DNA from: Plasmopara viticola
Taxonomy: Eukaryota > Oomycota > Peronosporomycetes > Peronosporales > Peronosporaceae
Assembly (NCBI GenBank): GCA_001695595.3
Contig: MBPM02000074.1
Span: forward strand, 186,001 to 250,000
Direction of reading: 5' to 3'
Length of the DNA stretch: 64,000 nucleotides
The translations under genes were made by a program, and so were the position numbers. Positions 55,965 to 64,000 of this stretch are shown piece after piece (positions within the stretch are counted from its first letter, which is position 1; every line of letters begins with the position of its first letter). Below the pieces are notes generated by a model, which worked only from the letters and a program-made list of their open reading frames with translations, was not told the DNA's origin and did not search any database.

Positions 55965-58900
55965 ATGCGGTCGCTTTACCGGCTACTTGCGCTCGTGATG
56001 CTGCTGTTGAGTGTGAAATATTCATGGGGTTTCCTTCTGCTGGTAGGCGCAATGTGGTGGACGATCGTTCGTATACTGCAGACCATGTTACTGATCGTGG
56101 GCAGCGGCAGCTTTTGGTGGGTGTTACGTTCGTATCAGCTGCAGAAGGAGCAAGAGTTGCTTGATCAAGCGTTGCTCAAGCTCAAGTATTACACCAGATA
56201 CCGAAATCATGGTAGTAGCGATAATTACAGTAGTGGCGGCTATAGAAGTAGTGGCACCGCCTCCGACTTTGCACTCTCTCCTCCCGTTGCTGGAGGCTTT
56301 ATGACTGATGCTGGCTTCCATCTACGAGTTCTCAAAAGACTTCCTATTGTAGCTCACTTACGAACGTCCTGGAGTTTGCCAACCGAGATTTCTGACGAGA
56401 TTGCGGCTTTGGTGCAGTCAATTGCGAAAGATTATATCAATGACTGGTTTCAAGACATTTCATCGAACGAGGAGTTTCCGAATGATGTCAAATTTCTGCT
56501 TGCAGATTTGCTGGGTGCTGTCGTATCTCGAGTCTTGGAGATTGACCCATCTCAGGCGCTTACGATGCTCGCAAAGAGTTTAGAGCTTTTGAAGCTTCAT
56601 TTGGGATGGTTTCGAGAAGCGTATGCGCAACTGGCTGACGAGTACCCAGTAGTTTTTGAAGGAGATGATAATGACTTAAATATGCTCAAGCGACAGGAAT
56701 ATGTTGCGGCATTTGTACAGCAATCACCCTTTGTCCATCCCGGTTGTGTGGAAACGAACTTAGCAATGAAATCGTCGCCAAGAGCAGGTAACCAAAATGG
56801 CAAGAAAAATGGAAGCGATACTTCAGAATCAGCATATCTCCGGCATGTCGCGACGCAGTTGCTGACTCAATTAAAGCCTCAGTTTGGACAACAGCACAAT
56901 ACCAACGTGTTTGTATCTATTGCAATGAATTTACTGCGAGAAGTTACAGCATTTAAGATTCTCAAACCTTTGTCCGAGTACTCTCAACCACGTTACGCTA
57001 ACGAAGTTGTCTTGCTGTGTCTCAAATCATTTATAGACGACAAAAATGGAGCCGGGCCACTATCGCCCAGCATGGCTTCACCGGGAAACAGTGCTGGAAT
57101 GGTACCAAACTTGACGCTGCATAAATTGCGTTCGACGTCCAGTTTTTTGTACAAAGCCAGCAGACGGAGTGGTGAACAGGCCGAAGCAGCTTTTCAGGCT
57201 GTTGTCGACGCAGTAGCAAGTGCAGCATCCTCTGCTGCTGCAGGTGCTGCAGGAGCAGCTGAGATAGTGATTGAAGCCGAAGACTGGGTGGATGCCAGCA
57301 ATCCGTTTGCGTTTGGTGGCTCTGTTTTCTCTGCCAATTTGGGTGGACTGACGGTTGATCGAAAAGCGATGACATCCATCTTTACGCCCGACGATCGTCA
57401 AAATGTTGCCAAGGCTGCAAAAATGGTAAATCCTCGTGGCTTAATTCCAAGTGGACTATTATCACACAAAATCAGTAGCGACAACAGTCGGATAAGCGCA
57501 CACATCGATGATCTGAAGAACGCCAAGGCCAATATTGGTTTGAGCTTCAATTCGTCGCTTGGTAAAGTAAAGAGGCGCTTTCGCACGTTCGGTGGTCAGC
57601 AAACGGACCCCATCTTTACACCTCCTTTGAGTGCGGGAGCTGGTGCAGCAGCTCGAATGATTCGAAAGCCCGGTCGGTTGTTGCAAAAAGCGTGGAAGCG
57701 GGGTGAGTCAGGAGGCGGCTCGCCGACTTCTCCGTATGACGACGATGTGTCACCGGCTATAGGGGACCGCACTAATACGCCTGACATGGGATCGGTGTAT
57801 CCCTTATTGACTTCAATTAGCTATGACGATGAAGCGGCCTTGCCATCGGTGAGCACAACAATGAGGATGGCAATAGCACGGGACCGTGTCATTTTGCATT
57901 TCGAAAAAGCAGTGGCGAATTACACGAAAATGTACGACGATTGTCCGGAGATGCGAACCTCAGCACGCTCACGTGAGCTCTACGACCTCCTCTTTGCAAT
58001 GGAAAACATATTCATGCTAGGCTTTCGCAAGCACGAGAATGTTTGCAAAGATCCATCTACTCCTCCGAATTCTCCCAATGTTTCTTATTTTGCTTCTCTA
58101 GCAGCCCCGAAAGTCGACTATACATCGCTATTTCGTGACAGCGTGGACACGAATGATTCCGATGGGGATTTGGAAGACAACCAATTTTATTGGGAATATC
58201 TTGCACAAGATAGACCTGATGCGAAAAGTTTTAATGCGCACTGGCGATTCGTAGCATCTCAGTGTCCAGAGTGTAGATCGAGCGAGTCTTTCGTATCGAC
58301 TCGTGGAGTTCAGTGGCTTCTGAGGGCATTAGCTAAAGGATCTCTTGGGACGTTTTGCGCTGAGTTATATGCCCATAGCAATATCACGAAATTATTTTAC
58401 GAGAGTTTTGCCCTGTTATTCGATGGCCATCTCATGGAGCTTGTGTCTAGGACGCTATCTCAGCTTGATAAACTTAACGTCTGCTTCGATGTGCCTCGCG
58501 CTCTTGGCGACGCGGACCCGTTTATTGATGTGTCACCCTCCGACCAGTGGCTACTTCATGGTATCGCGTCACCAAGTGCTCCTGTTCGTGTGCTTGAACG
58601 AGTTTGGGAGACGGAACGCTATGTTCCAATGAATGGTTGGGTTAAAGGCACCGACAAACGGTGGAATGAATTGCCATCTTCAGAGTGGATTTGGGAAGAC
58701 GACTGGTCACTAGAAAATATTGGTGAGGATGCTGGAGAAATGTCGGACACTGAAATTCCAAACTTATCTTGGGAGTACGCCAAGACTTTTGAGGATAATT
58801 TTCACGACAAGGAAAAGAAATTGGATATAGTTCGGCGGCGACAATGGATTCGTCGAAGATGTCAACTGCCTCCTGTTTTGACACTGGCATCCCCACCGAC

Positions 58901-60902
58901 GTCTCCTAGCGCTTTCAATACGCCCCCTTCATTGGCATCTTCAGCGGTTCCGAACGGTTTAGGTCGGGCAAGAATCCTCAAACAACGCTTTAATGCGCTA
59001 AAACTGGATACGAAAAAGGACTTGGGAACCATTGCAAAAATGACAATGCGAAGGAAACACTCAACAAGTTTTGATAAAAAAATGCCCGAAAGCCCGATTG
59101 GAGTGACCGACTCGGACGATCTGTATCAAACAATGCCGAAAAGTTCGACGTTAAACAAGGCTCGCGCAGCTGTACCGTCGTTGCGTCGAGGGACTTCCAA
59201 TCAAAGCGTAACATCCGAGGCTCAGTCGCCATTAGCACGATTGTCTGTAGACGATGATGATTCGTTGACTTTGTACGACAACGAGGAAGAGGATGATGAA
59301 AATCAATGTTTTCGCTGCACCAAAGCACTTCCGTCCCACCAGTCGAGTGTGAAGTCGTGCCAAACCTGCCACCAGCGTGTTTGCGCGTCCTGTTTGAGAT
59401 TTTACGCATTTGTAGTGTATCCACCACCACTAGAAACATCGAAGAAAACGAGAGTTTGTGGCACTTGCTACGACCGCCTCGTGAACAAGTACAAGCTGCG
59501 TATAGAAGCACATGTTGGCAAGTACTTGATTAAGGAGCGCGATTTTGATATATGCTGCTTGGGTACATCGCACATCTCAAACGGACCTTCAGCAAATAGT
59601 CCCCGCCGCGTGCCAGGCAGTGGTAAAGTTAAAAAAATAACTTTGTCCGGACAGCCGGTAAGTCCTCAAAGCCTTAGCAATTCTCGTGGGGAAAGGACCA
59701 AGTTTGAGATCACGGTCAAGGTGAAGGATGACTCTGGATATGCCTGGAGTGTTATCAAGACGTTTCACGACTTTGAAGTACTGGAAAAGTTGTTGTCGAA
59801 CAAGCTTAGAAAACAAGAGAAAAAGTGTGGAGTTGGGTGTCAAGCGTGCCATTTGAGAGGTGTCGACTACATGGAGATGACTTCTATTCAACCATCCTTA
59901 AAATCGGTGGCATCAGTCACTCTAACCTACGACGAGCGGTTGCGCGTTCTTGAACAATTTTTGCAGCAATTGTTAGCATGTGATACGCTATGTCAAAGTT
60001 CCGTGGTGCAAAAATTTCTTTTGCTTGGAAATGCTTATGGGACGCCGCTTGCAGCCGGTAGCGTTCCAATGTCTGGATGGGAAGTGGGCGAAAACCTAAT
60101 TTCTCCTTTCGCCGCCGGGACTGGTACGCTTGGTAATGCCAATGGAGGCTCTGATAGTGGAGTCAACGGTGCCACAAATGTACTGGTAGAAAATGGCAAG
60201 TGGAAAAAGGGACGATGGATTGCACCGGATTCAAAATCTAAGGAAACGAAAATGCGTGTCTTGCAAAAGATTGAAGTAAGTTTATTTTCCGTGTTGGGCG
60301 AACTCTTTGAGTTTGACGGTCTTGGCTTAGTGCGTCGTCAGCTCTTTTCCATGACTCGATCCTTTATCAAAGCATTCCTCAATGCCTCGCACTTTCGGAT
60401 GCTGGAACGGCAATTTCTCTCGTTCACTGATCCGAAAAAACTCTCCAATTGGATAAGTGAACTGCGGTTGTACATTTTCCCAAGCGAAGCCGACGTTGTG
60501 CCGCCTCCTGCACCAGACATTCGGGTGCTTCGCAAGGAATGCCTCGAAGCTATTCTTGCTAGTTTTCCGTCGAAGGCGCTGTCACTCTTTGGGGAAACGG
60601 CATGCGAGAATGCAGCACTTAAATTGCATGAATTTCTGCAGCATGAAGTGTTTGTCAAGAATTTGCTCTTTAGTATCACGGATGAGCTTCTGTTGCACTT
60701 GTTTCCCGATTCGACTACGTTCAAAGGCAAAAAGTTTCTAGGACGAACATCGACCGGACCTAAGCCCACTTCTCCCTCTGCCATCGCAGTCGCCACTACG
60801 TTCGCTAAGGGGATACTTGCTGCATCGATAGATGGGAATTCAGTCCGGAACGTCACCCCACCAATGTCACCAATTGTAGCAACAGGAAAGATAAGGTCTT
60901 GA
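55965..60902 (+). CDS. Sorting nexin of the SNX13/14/25 type with an added FYVE-like zinc finger
   Basis: The intronless gene encodes 1645 residues. Residues 1-60 have two hydrophobic segments (LLALVMLLLSVKYSWGFLLL; MLLIVGSGSFWWVL), an ER or endosome membrane anchor. A PXA domain follows (~120-365; EISDEIAALVQSIAKDYIND, then LLADLLGAVVSRVLEID). Near 755-825 a helical region (FVSTRGVQWLLRALAKGSLG) resembles an RGS-like domain. Residues ~1115-1168 hold paired cysteines CFRC...CQTC, CASC and CGTC, a FYVE-like zinc finger. A PX domain lies at ~1245-1355, and a nexin C-terminal domain at ~1430-1585. Such proteins tether or sort at endosome/lysosome-ER contacts and bind phosphoinositides. The FYVE-type finger between the RGS-like part and PX is absent from animal SNX13/14. 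Ser/Pro-rich linkers suggest phospho-regulation. Confidence 0.92.
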   Translation: MRSLYRLLALVMLLLSVKYSWGFLLLVGAMWWTIVRILQTMLLIVGSGSFWWVLRSYQLQKEQELLDQALLKLKYYTRYRNHGSSDNYSSGGYRSSGTASDFALSPPVAGGFMTDAGFHLRVLKRLPIVAHLRTSWSLPTEISDEIAALVQSIAKDYINDWFQDISSNEEFPNDVKFLLADLLGAVVSRVLEIDPSQALTMLAKSLELLKLHLGWFREAYAQLADEYPVVFEGDDNDLNMLKRQEYVAAFVQQSPFVHPGCVETNLAMKSSPRAGNQNGKKNGSDTSESAYLRHVATQLLTQLKPQFGQQHNTNVFVSIAMNLLREVTAFKILKPLSEYSQPRYANEVVLLCLKSFIDDKNGAGPLSPSMASPGNSAGMVPNLTLHKLRSTSSFLYKASRRSGEQAEAAFQAVVDAVASAASSAAAGAAGAAEIVIEAEDWVDASNPFAFGGSVFSANLGGLTVDRKAMTSIFTPDDRQNVAKAAKMVNPRGLIPSGLLSHKISSDNSRISAHIDDLKNAKANIGLSFNSSLGKVKRRFRTFGGQQTDPIFTPPLSAGAGAAARMIRKPGRLLQKAWKRGESGGGSPTSPYDDDVSPAIGDRTNTPDMGSVYPLLTSISYDDEAALPSVSTTMRMAIARDRVILHFEKAVANYTKMYDDCPEMRTSARSRELYDLLFAMENIFMLGFRKHENVCKDPSTPPNSPNVSYFASLAAPKVDYTSLFRDSVDTNDSDGDLEDNQFYWEYLAQDRPDAKSFNAHWRFVASQCPECRSSESFVSTRGVQWLLRALAKGSLGTFCAELYAHSNITKLFYESFALLFDGHLMELVSRTLSQLDKLNVCFDVPRALGDADPFIDVSPSDQWLLHGIASPSAPVRVLERVWETERYVPMNGWVKGTDKRWNELPSSEWIWEDDWSLENIGEDAGEMSDTEIPNLSWEYAKTFEDNFHDKEKKLDIVRRRQWIRRRCQLPPVLTLASPPTSPSAFNTPPSLASSAVPNGLGRARILKQRFNALKLDTKKDLGTIAKMTMRRKHSTSFDKKMPESPIGVTDSDDLYQTMPKSSTLNKARAAVPSLRRGTSNQSVTSEAQSPLARLSVDDDDSLTLYDNEEEDDENQCFRCTKALPSHQSSVKSCQTCHQRVCASCLRFYAFVVYPPPLETSKKTRVCGTCYDRLVNKYKLRIEAHVGKYLIKERDFDICCLGTSHISNGPSANSPRRVPGSGKVKKITLSGQPVSPQSLSNSRGERTKFEITVKVKDDSGYAWSVIKTFHDFEVLEKLLSNKLRKQEKKCGVGCQACHLRGVDYMEMTSIQPSLKSVASVTLTYDERLRVLEQFLQQLLACDTLCQSSVVQKFLLLGNAYGTPLAAGSVPMSGWEVGENLISPFAAGTGTLGNANGGSDSGVNGATNVLVENGKWKKGRWIAPDSKSKETKMRVLQKIEVSLFSVLGELFEFDGLGLVRRQLFSMTRSFIKAFLNASHFRMLERQFLSFTDPKKLSNWISELRLYIFPSEADVVPPPAPDIRVLRKECLEAILASFPSKALSLFGETACENAALKLHEFLQHEVFVKNLLFSITDELLLHLFPDSTTFKGKKFLGRTSTGPKPTSPSAIAVATTFAKGILAASIDGNSVRNVTPPMSPIVATGKIRS

Positions 60903-60949
60903 GATCAAATAGATAAATATTGAACAGTACAACATGCTCCAATTGGTAT

Positions 60950-61458
60950 TTAAGAGTGCGAAACAACACTTGCAGCGGTGGGTCGCTTGTGCTTGGTTTT
61001 CCCTTCTTCCTGGTCCTTGATGGACCGCTCTAACGCCGCTAACTTTTGCGCCACGCGACTCTTCTTCTTGGTGCGTGCTTGCTGATTAATCTCCTTCAGT
61101 CGTTCCTTGCCGTGCGCTTTAACGTCTTTAAGCGCAAGTGTTGTGCCGGCCTGCAGCACACGACTGGCCATGATATTCTCCAGGTTCTGATTGATAAAAC
61201 CTGTCACAGCTTTGCTACCGTGATTTTTCATGCCGCTACAGCCACGCCGGATCTCCGTCGTCGGGTCTGAGTCCAAGTACAAAGAAATTAGCCGCGAATG
61301 AGTTTCACAACAAGTATTATTACAAACGTACTGCCTTTCTTGGTAAATTTGGCCGCTGATCTCTTGTGAGAGTAGCTCAAGATTTTTTTGGAAGGCTTGG
61401 AGCCTACATTCTTGACGCTCTTTTTGCCTTTCTTCAGATACCCGCTACCTTGCGCCAT
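60950..61458 (-). CDS. Small basic UPF0390-like protein, two exons
   Basis: Exons are 61332-61458 and 60950-61266, joined across a 65-nt intron (GTACGT...CTCAG); the phases match. The product has 147 residues. It starts MAQGSGYLKKGKKSVKNVGS and is very rich in Lys and Arg. Its later part has a helix with the pattern RVLQAGTTLALKDVKAHGKE and a basic tail (KTKHKRPTAASV). The MAQG start with a Lys-rich head followed by a helix recalls the UPF0390 (Leydig cell tumour 10 kDa homologue, C19orf53) family, but this product is longer and the match is modest. Such proteins are probably nucleolar or ribosome-linked; function here is unknown. It converges on the nexin gene with a gap of only 47 bp. Confidence 0.75.
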
Positions 61459-62099
61459 TATTGCTGTTGACCAGTCAGCGCTGTATAGTACCGTAGCGTC
61501 GAAGTCCTTAGCAACACTTTATCAATAGCATTGTGACCAATCAGATTACGATGCATAGACAAAGGAATTGCGGCGCCACATTAAGAGATGAATGCAAAGG
61601 TGTAAATCGAGCAGAAACCTCGAGCCTTTGGATCGATGTTTCTGCTCGTTTTACACCTTTGCACTCGTGGGTCGATCGGCCTTGGCCAAGTTTTACGGAT
61701 TGACTCTCTTTCAGCCTTAGATTGGAATTTGATCACACAAAAAAACTCTAGCAGCTACTTGAGGAAAAGCTGCAATGATCACTTTTCTGAGCTTATGAAA
61801 TTCCGCACAAACGCGTAGCCGATACCTTATGAAATTGAGCAAAGAAAGCTTTATGATGCGAGTATTGTGCTCATGATCTTTTTTGCTGATCGTGTACGTT
61901 CTTCTACTAATAATTTATCAAAAATATTACGAACTAAGTCAACTGGAGCTTGAAATATTAAATTCTAGCTACTAATGCAATGGTTAACTGGGTAGGCTCT
62001 GATTCATACATAGACGGTTCGTTCCAACGTCTTTTAAACCTTCAATTTAATAACATGGCTCCTGTTCATTTATGTACAAGTAAATTCAGAAGATGCAAT
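61459..62099. other. Intergenic region with an inverted repeat
   Basis: No gene is seen. The region upstream of the UPF0390-like gene contains a 26-bp inverted repeat (61593-61663). Confidence 0.45.
61593..61663. repeat. 26-bp inverted repeat with one mismatch
   Basis: TGCAAAGGTGTAAATCGAGC at 61593 opens the left arm (61593-61618). The right arm at 61638-61663 is its reverse complement with a single difference; the loop is 19 nt and holds CTCGAG. It could form a strong hairpin or be a folded-back small repeat. Confidence 0.9.
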
Positions 62100-63270
62100 T
62101 GGTACTACACTGTAATGTAATGTAATGTATTACGTTATCGCGTTGCCAAGGTATGCACGTGCTAGGCTCAGTCTGGCTAGTCCACGGCATAGAGTGGTGT
62201 CCGCATACGTCGAGTCTCGTTCGGCGGGCAGTGCATCCAGCACCGAAGTCAAATGGGTCTTCCATTTCTTTCGGTCTTGTGCAAGGGTACGTACCACTTC
62301 GAGGTCTTGTGCTGTCCGGAGTCGAAAGCCGGAGCCACGGGAAACAAGGTTGTGGTCGAGTGTCGAGGGGAGCGTGGTGCGGGGACGTCCGCGCCATTTT
62401 GCTGCGGTGGAGAAGAAGTAGGCACGCATCTGGAGGTTAGCTGGAATGTCGGGATAGCGGCGAAGTACATGGCCAAACAGGCGCCAGCGAGCTTGTGTCA
62501 GTCGTAGTCTCAGCGGCCGCTCATCACAGAGGTCGTAGAGTCTTGCATTCGAAATGGGTCGGGGGTAGCGATAGCCAAGAGCGTAGCGAAGCTGGCGGCG
62601 ATGGAAACTCTCGAGGCCGTGGAGCTCTGACTTGGTAAGAGCCCAGTTGTACAGCAGAATCGGTAGAACGTAGGTGTTGTACAATCGAATGCGTGTCTTG
62701 GGTGAGATGAACGTGGGGCGGAGCCAGACGGACCAGAGGCGGTGGAGCGCGAGGGTGGCCAGGGACTTGCGTCGGGATAGATCTTTGATATCGCCGAGAA
62801 GTGTTCCGAGCTTCTTACTGTGGTGCCAGGTTTCTTCTCGGGATCGGGCGTGTCGAGTGGCGCCCGACGGGTTGCAGTGGCGGCGGATTTCGGTGACTTC
62901 GGTCTTGGCTTCGTTTTTTTTTTTCAGGGTTAGAAGGAAGTCATCAATGCGGTGCTCACCTCTATCGTAGATCTTGGTTTCTCGGAGGCCAAGGATATCG
63001 ACGCGGTAGCGCCGAAGATCTTCGGGGAGTGTTACGTGCTTCTTGCGCTTCGAACCTAGAGAATTCACATTAAAGAAGCCAATCCGGATGCGGTTGGCGC
63101 GATTAAGGGCGTGGAAGGGGGTTTGGCCTGGTGCTGGAGACCGTCGCGTCGAGGGTGAGACTCGTTAGAGACCTGCAGATGCCCGAGAGCACCTGCCCGA
63201 AGCGCGCGAGCATCAAGCCCCCGCGCTTGGAAGGAGGGCGTCACCCCAACCTTTTCCGAAAAGGTACTAC
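62100..63270 (-). mobile_element. Internally deleted LINE (endonuclease start fused to RT tail)
   Basis: A single open minus-strand frame covers 62130-63068, and the same frame is readable further upstream (RIRIGFFNVNSLGSKRKKHV). The first part (RYRVDILGLRETKIYDRGEH) is the start of an AP-like endonuclease domain. After about residue 50 the sequence jumps to the tail of a LINE RT: LHRLWSVWLRPTFISPKTRI, then YVLPILLYNWALTKSELHGL, and FHRRQLRYALGYRYPR, followed by RWRLFGHVLRR. The catalytic RT core (FxDD) is missing. The 3' end carries a short ATTAC tandem (62108-62130), a typical microsatellite tail. The deletion keeps the frame open for about 310 codons, but the product cannot be an active polymerase. 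GC is far above the flanks. The 5' limit is approximate. Confidence 0.75.
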
Positions 63271-63279
63271 ACTAGTAAT

Positions 63280-63764
63280 GATTTACGTTTTATGACTAAT
63301 GATGGTACTAAACTGATCATTTTAGGAGGAACCAAGGCTGGAAGAGTAAAAATTGGCACTATGCTCGTTTAGGGGCATCTGGTTCTGTTTAATCTACTAC
63401 AGAAGCGGGTGGTCTTGGAGTAAGTTATTTTTTTAGAGACAGGTGGTTAAGTAAGTACGAGTGGTCCTATTTCAAGCGTTGGGGTCTCCTTAAAGTGTAG
63501 TAGTGCGATATTAGCTGGAAGCGGTGTTTACACAACGTCTGGCGGAAAGACTTGATAGATAATATGCTAAAAGTAAAACACCTTTTTTTTAGATACCGAA
63601 ATCAAAATGATTCAACACTTTTACAACTAGGATACAAAGAACAAGATTTACTCAAACCCAATCTACCCCATCGCGTTAATTTTATCAACGTCGAAAATCT
63701 ACCGATAGAAGACAAAAAAGCATATTTTTTTCATTTTCTTGAAGAAAAATTATATCATTTTTGA
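63280..63764 (+). pseudogene. AT-rich decayed coding tract of unknown origin
   Basis: From 63280 the plus strand shows coding-like runs broken by stops and shifts: FMTNDGTKLIILGGTKAGRV, KIGTML, then GASGSV, TTEAGGLGVSYFF, and Gly/Ser/Thr-rich pieces (TSGPISSVGVSLKCSSAILA). Next follows an intact 66-codon frame at 63564-63764 (MLKVKHLFFRYRNQNDSTLL ... FHFLEEKLYHF), very rich in Lys, Phe and Leu with strong A/T codon use. The composition differs sharply from the GC-rich LINE just before it and from the host genes. A transferred or endogenised foreign segment is possible (large DNA virus or bacterial), but no family is recognised. The remaining sequence to 64000 shows nothing. Confidence 0.35.
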
Positions 63765-64000
63765 TCTTTTAAAAGCCCACAGTGAAAGCTGAAAACGTGA
63801 ATTCCCTACACGCCGCAATTGTGTTGAGTGGTGTGACCCGGTCAGAATATCTATTGTCAAACTTTGCACAGCAATTACTGCTTCATCTGCTTTCTTGCCC
63901 TTGCAATCTGACCTCTTTTACGTTGTTAAAAGTTTTAATTCCCCCACATCTACTGCTCTTCTCAAGATGTAACAACTTAAGGTATAGCGTCCGAAGCAGC

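Noticed and set aside
61980..62030. tRNA-like motif (TGGTTAACTGG and GGTTCGTTCCA at tRNA spacing)
   Set aside because: The boxes match the consensus only in part, and no acceptor, D or T stems of the right length can be formed. Too weak to call a tRNA or SINE.
1..64000. CRISPR arrays, bacterial operons, rRNA genes
   Set aside because: No regularly spaced short repeats, no Shine-Dalgarno-led gene strings and no conserved rRNA blocks were seen; introns and gene content are eukaryotic.

Overview
The window looks like nuclear DNA of an oomycete, most likely Peronosporales (Phytophthora or downy-mildew type). The reasons are an elicitin-like secreted protein, short introns (54-76 nt, often GTRNGT...YAG), compact islands of conserved eukaryotic genes, and long gene-free tracts made of decayed transposons. 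A radial-spoke protein gene (RSP3) that can be spliced into an open frame suggests a species that still makes flagellated zoospores. The genus cannot be fixed from the sequence alone.

Layout. 1-4.1 kb: no convincing gene. 4.1-4.9 kb: elicitin-like GPI-anchor candidate. 4.9-23.1 kb: gene desert with a perfect 31-bp hairpin, a 44-bp tandem duplication, a degenerate ankyrin-like repeat relic (about 105-bp period), a Ty3/gypsy relic (14.4-16.3 kb) and a LINE relic (about 18.8-21.3 kb). 23.1-27.8 kb: a MULE transposon with both terminal inverted repeats (TIRs) and a decayed transposase, then a second TIR element that encloses a broken dynamin-family GTPase gene. 27.8-37.0 kb: first gene island with RSP3, a bHLH-PAS regulator, a tiny three-exon membrane protein, CCT2 and a large ankyrin-repeat protein. 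37-43.9 kb: second desert with a minus-strand Ty3/gypsy relic. 43.9-45.3 kb: five-exon Mo25. 45.6-47.5 kb: a tRNA-derived SINE candidate and a third TIR element that encloses coiled-coil gene fragments. 50.8-52.4 kb: secreted, cysteine-rich GPI-anchor candidate. 54.2-61.5 kb: second gene island with a small unknown ORF, mitochondrial uL3m, a sorting nexin with a FYVE-like finger, and a small basic UPF0390-like protein. 62.1-63.3 kb: internally deleted LINE. 63.3-63.8 kb: AT-rich decayed coding-like tract of unknown origin.

The housekeeping genes serve protein folding (CCT2), mitochondrial translation (uL3m), kinase scaffolding (Mo25), endosomal membrane traffic (nexin) and flagellar motility (RSP3). 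They sit in close divergent or convergent pairs. The two secreted proteins lie alone in repeat-rich DNA, the usual two-speed arrangement of plant-pathogenic oomycetes.

The most interesting structure is the trio of TIR elements at 23.1, 25.7 and 46.4 kb. All start with GGGA(G/A), or with one extra G. The first carries a MULE transposase relic, and the other two carry host-gene fragments (dynamin; coiled coil). This looks like Pack-MULE style gene capture in an oomycete. All splice structures and frame-broken relics were worked out by hand and have not been compared with any database.
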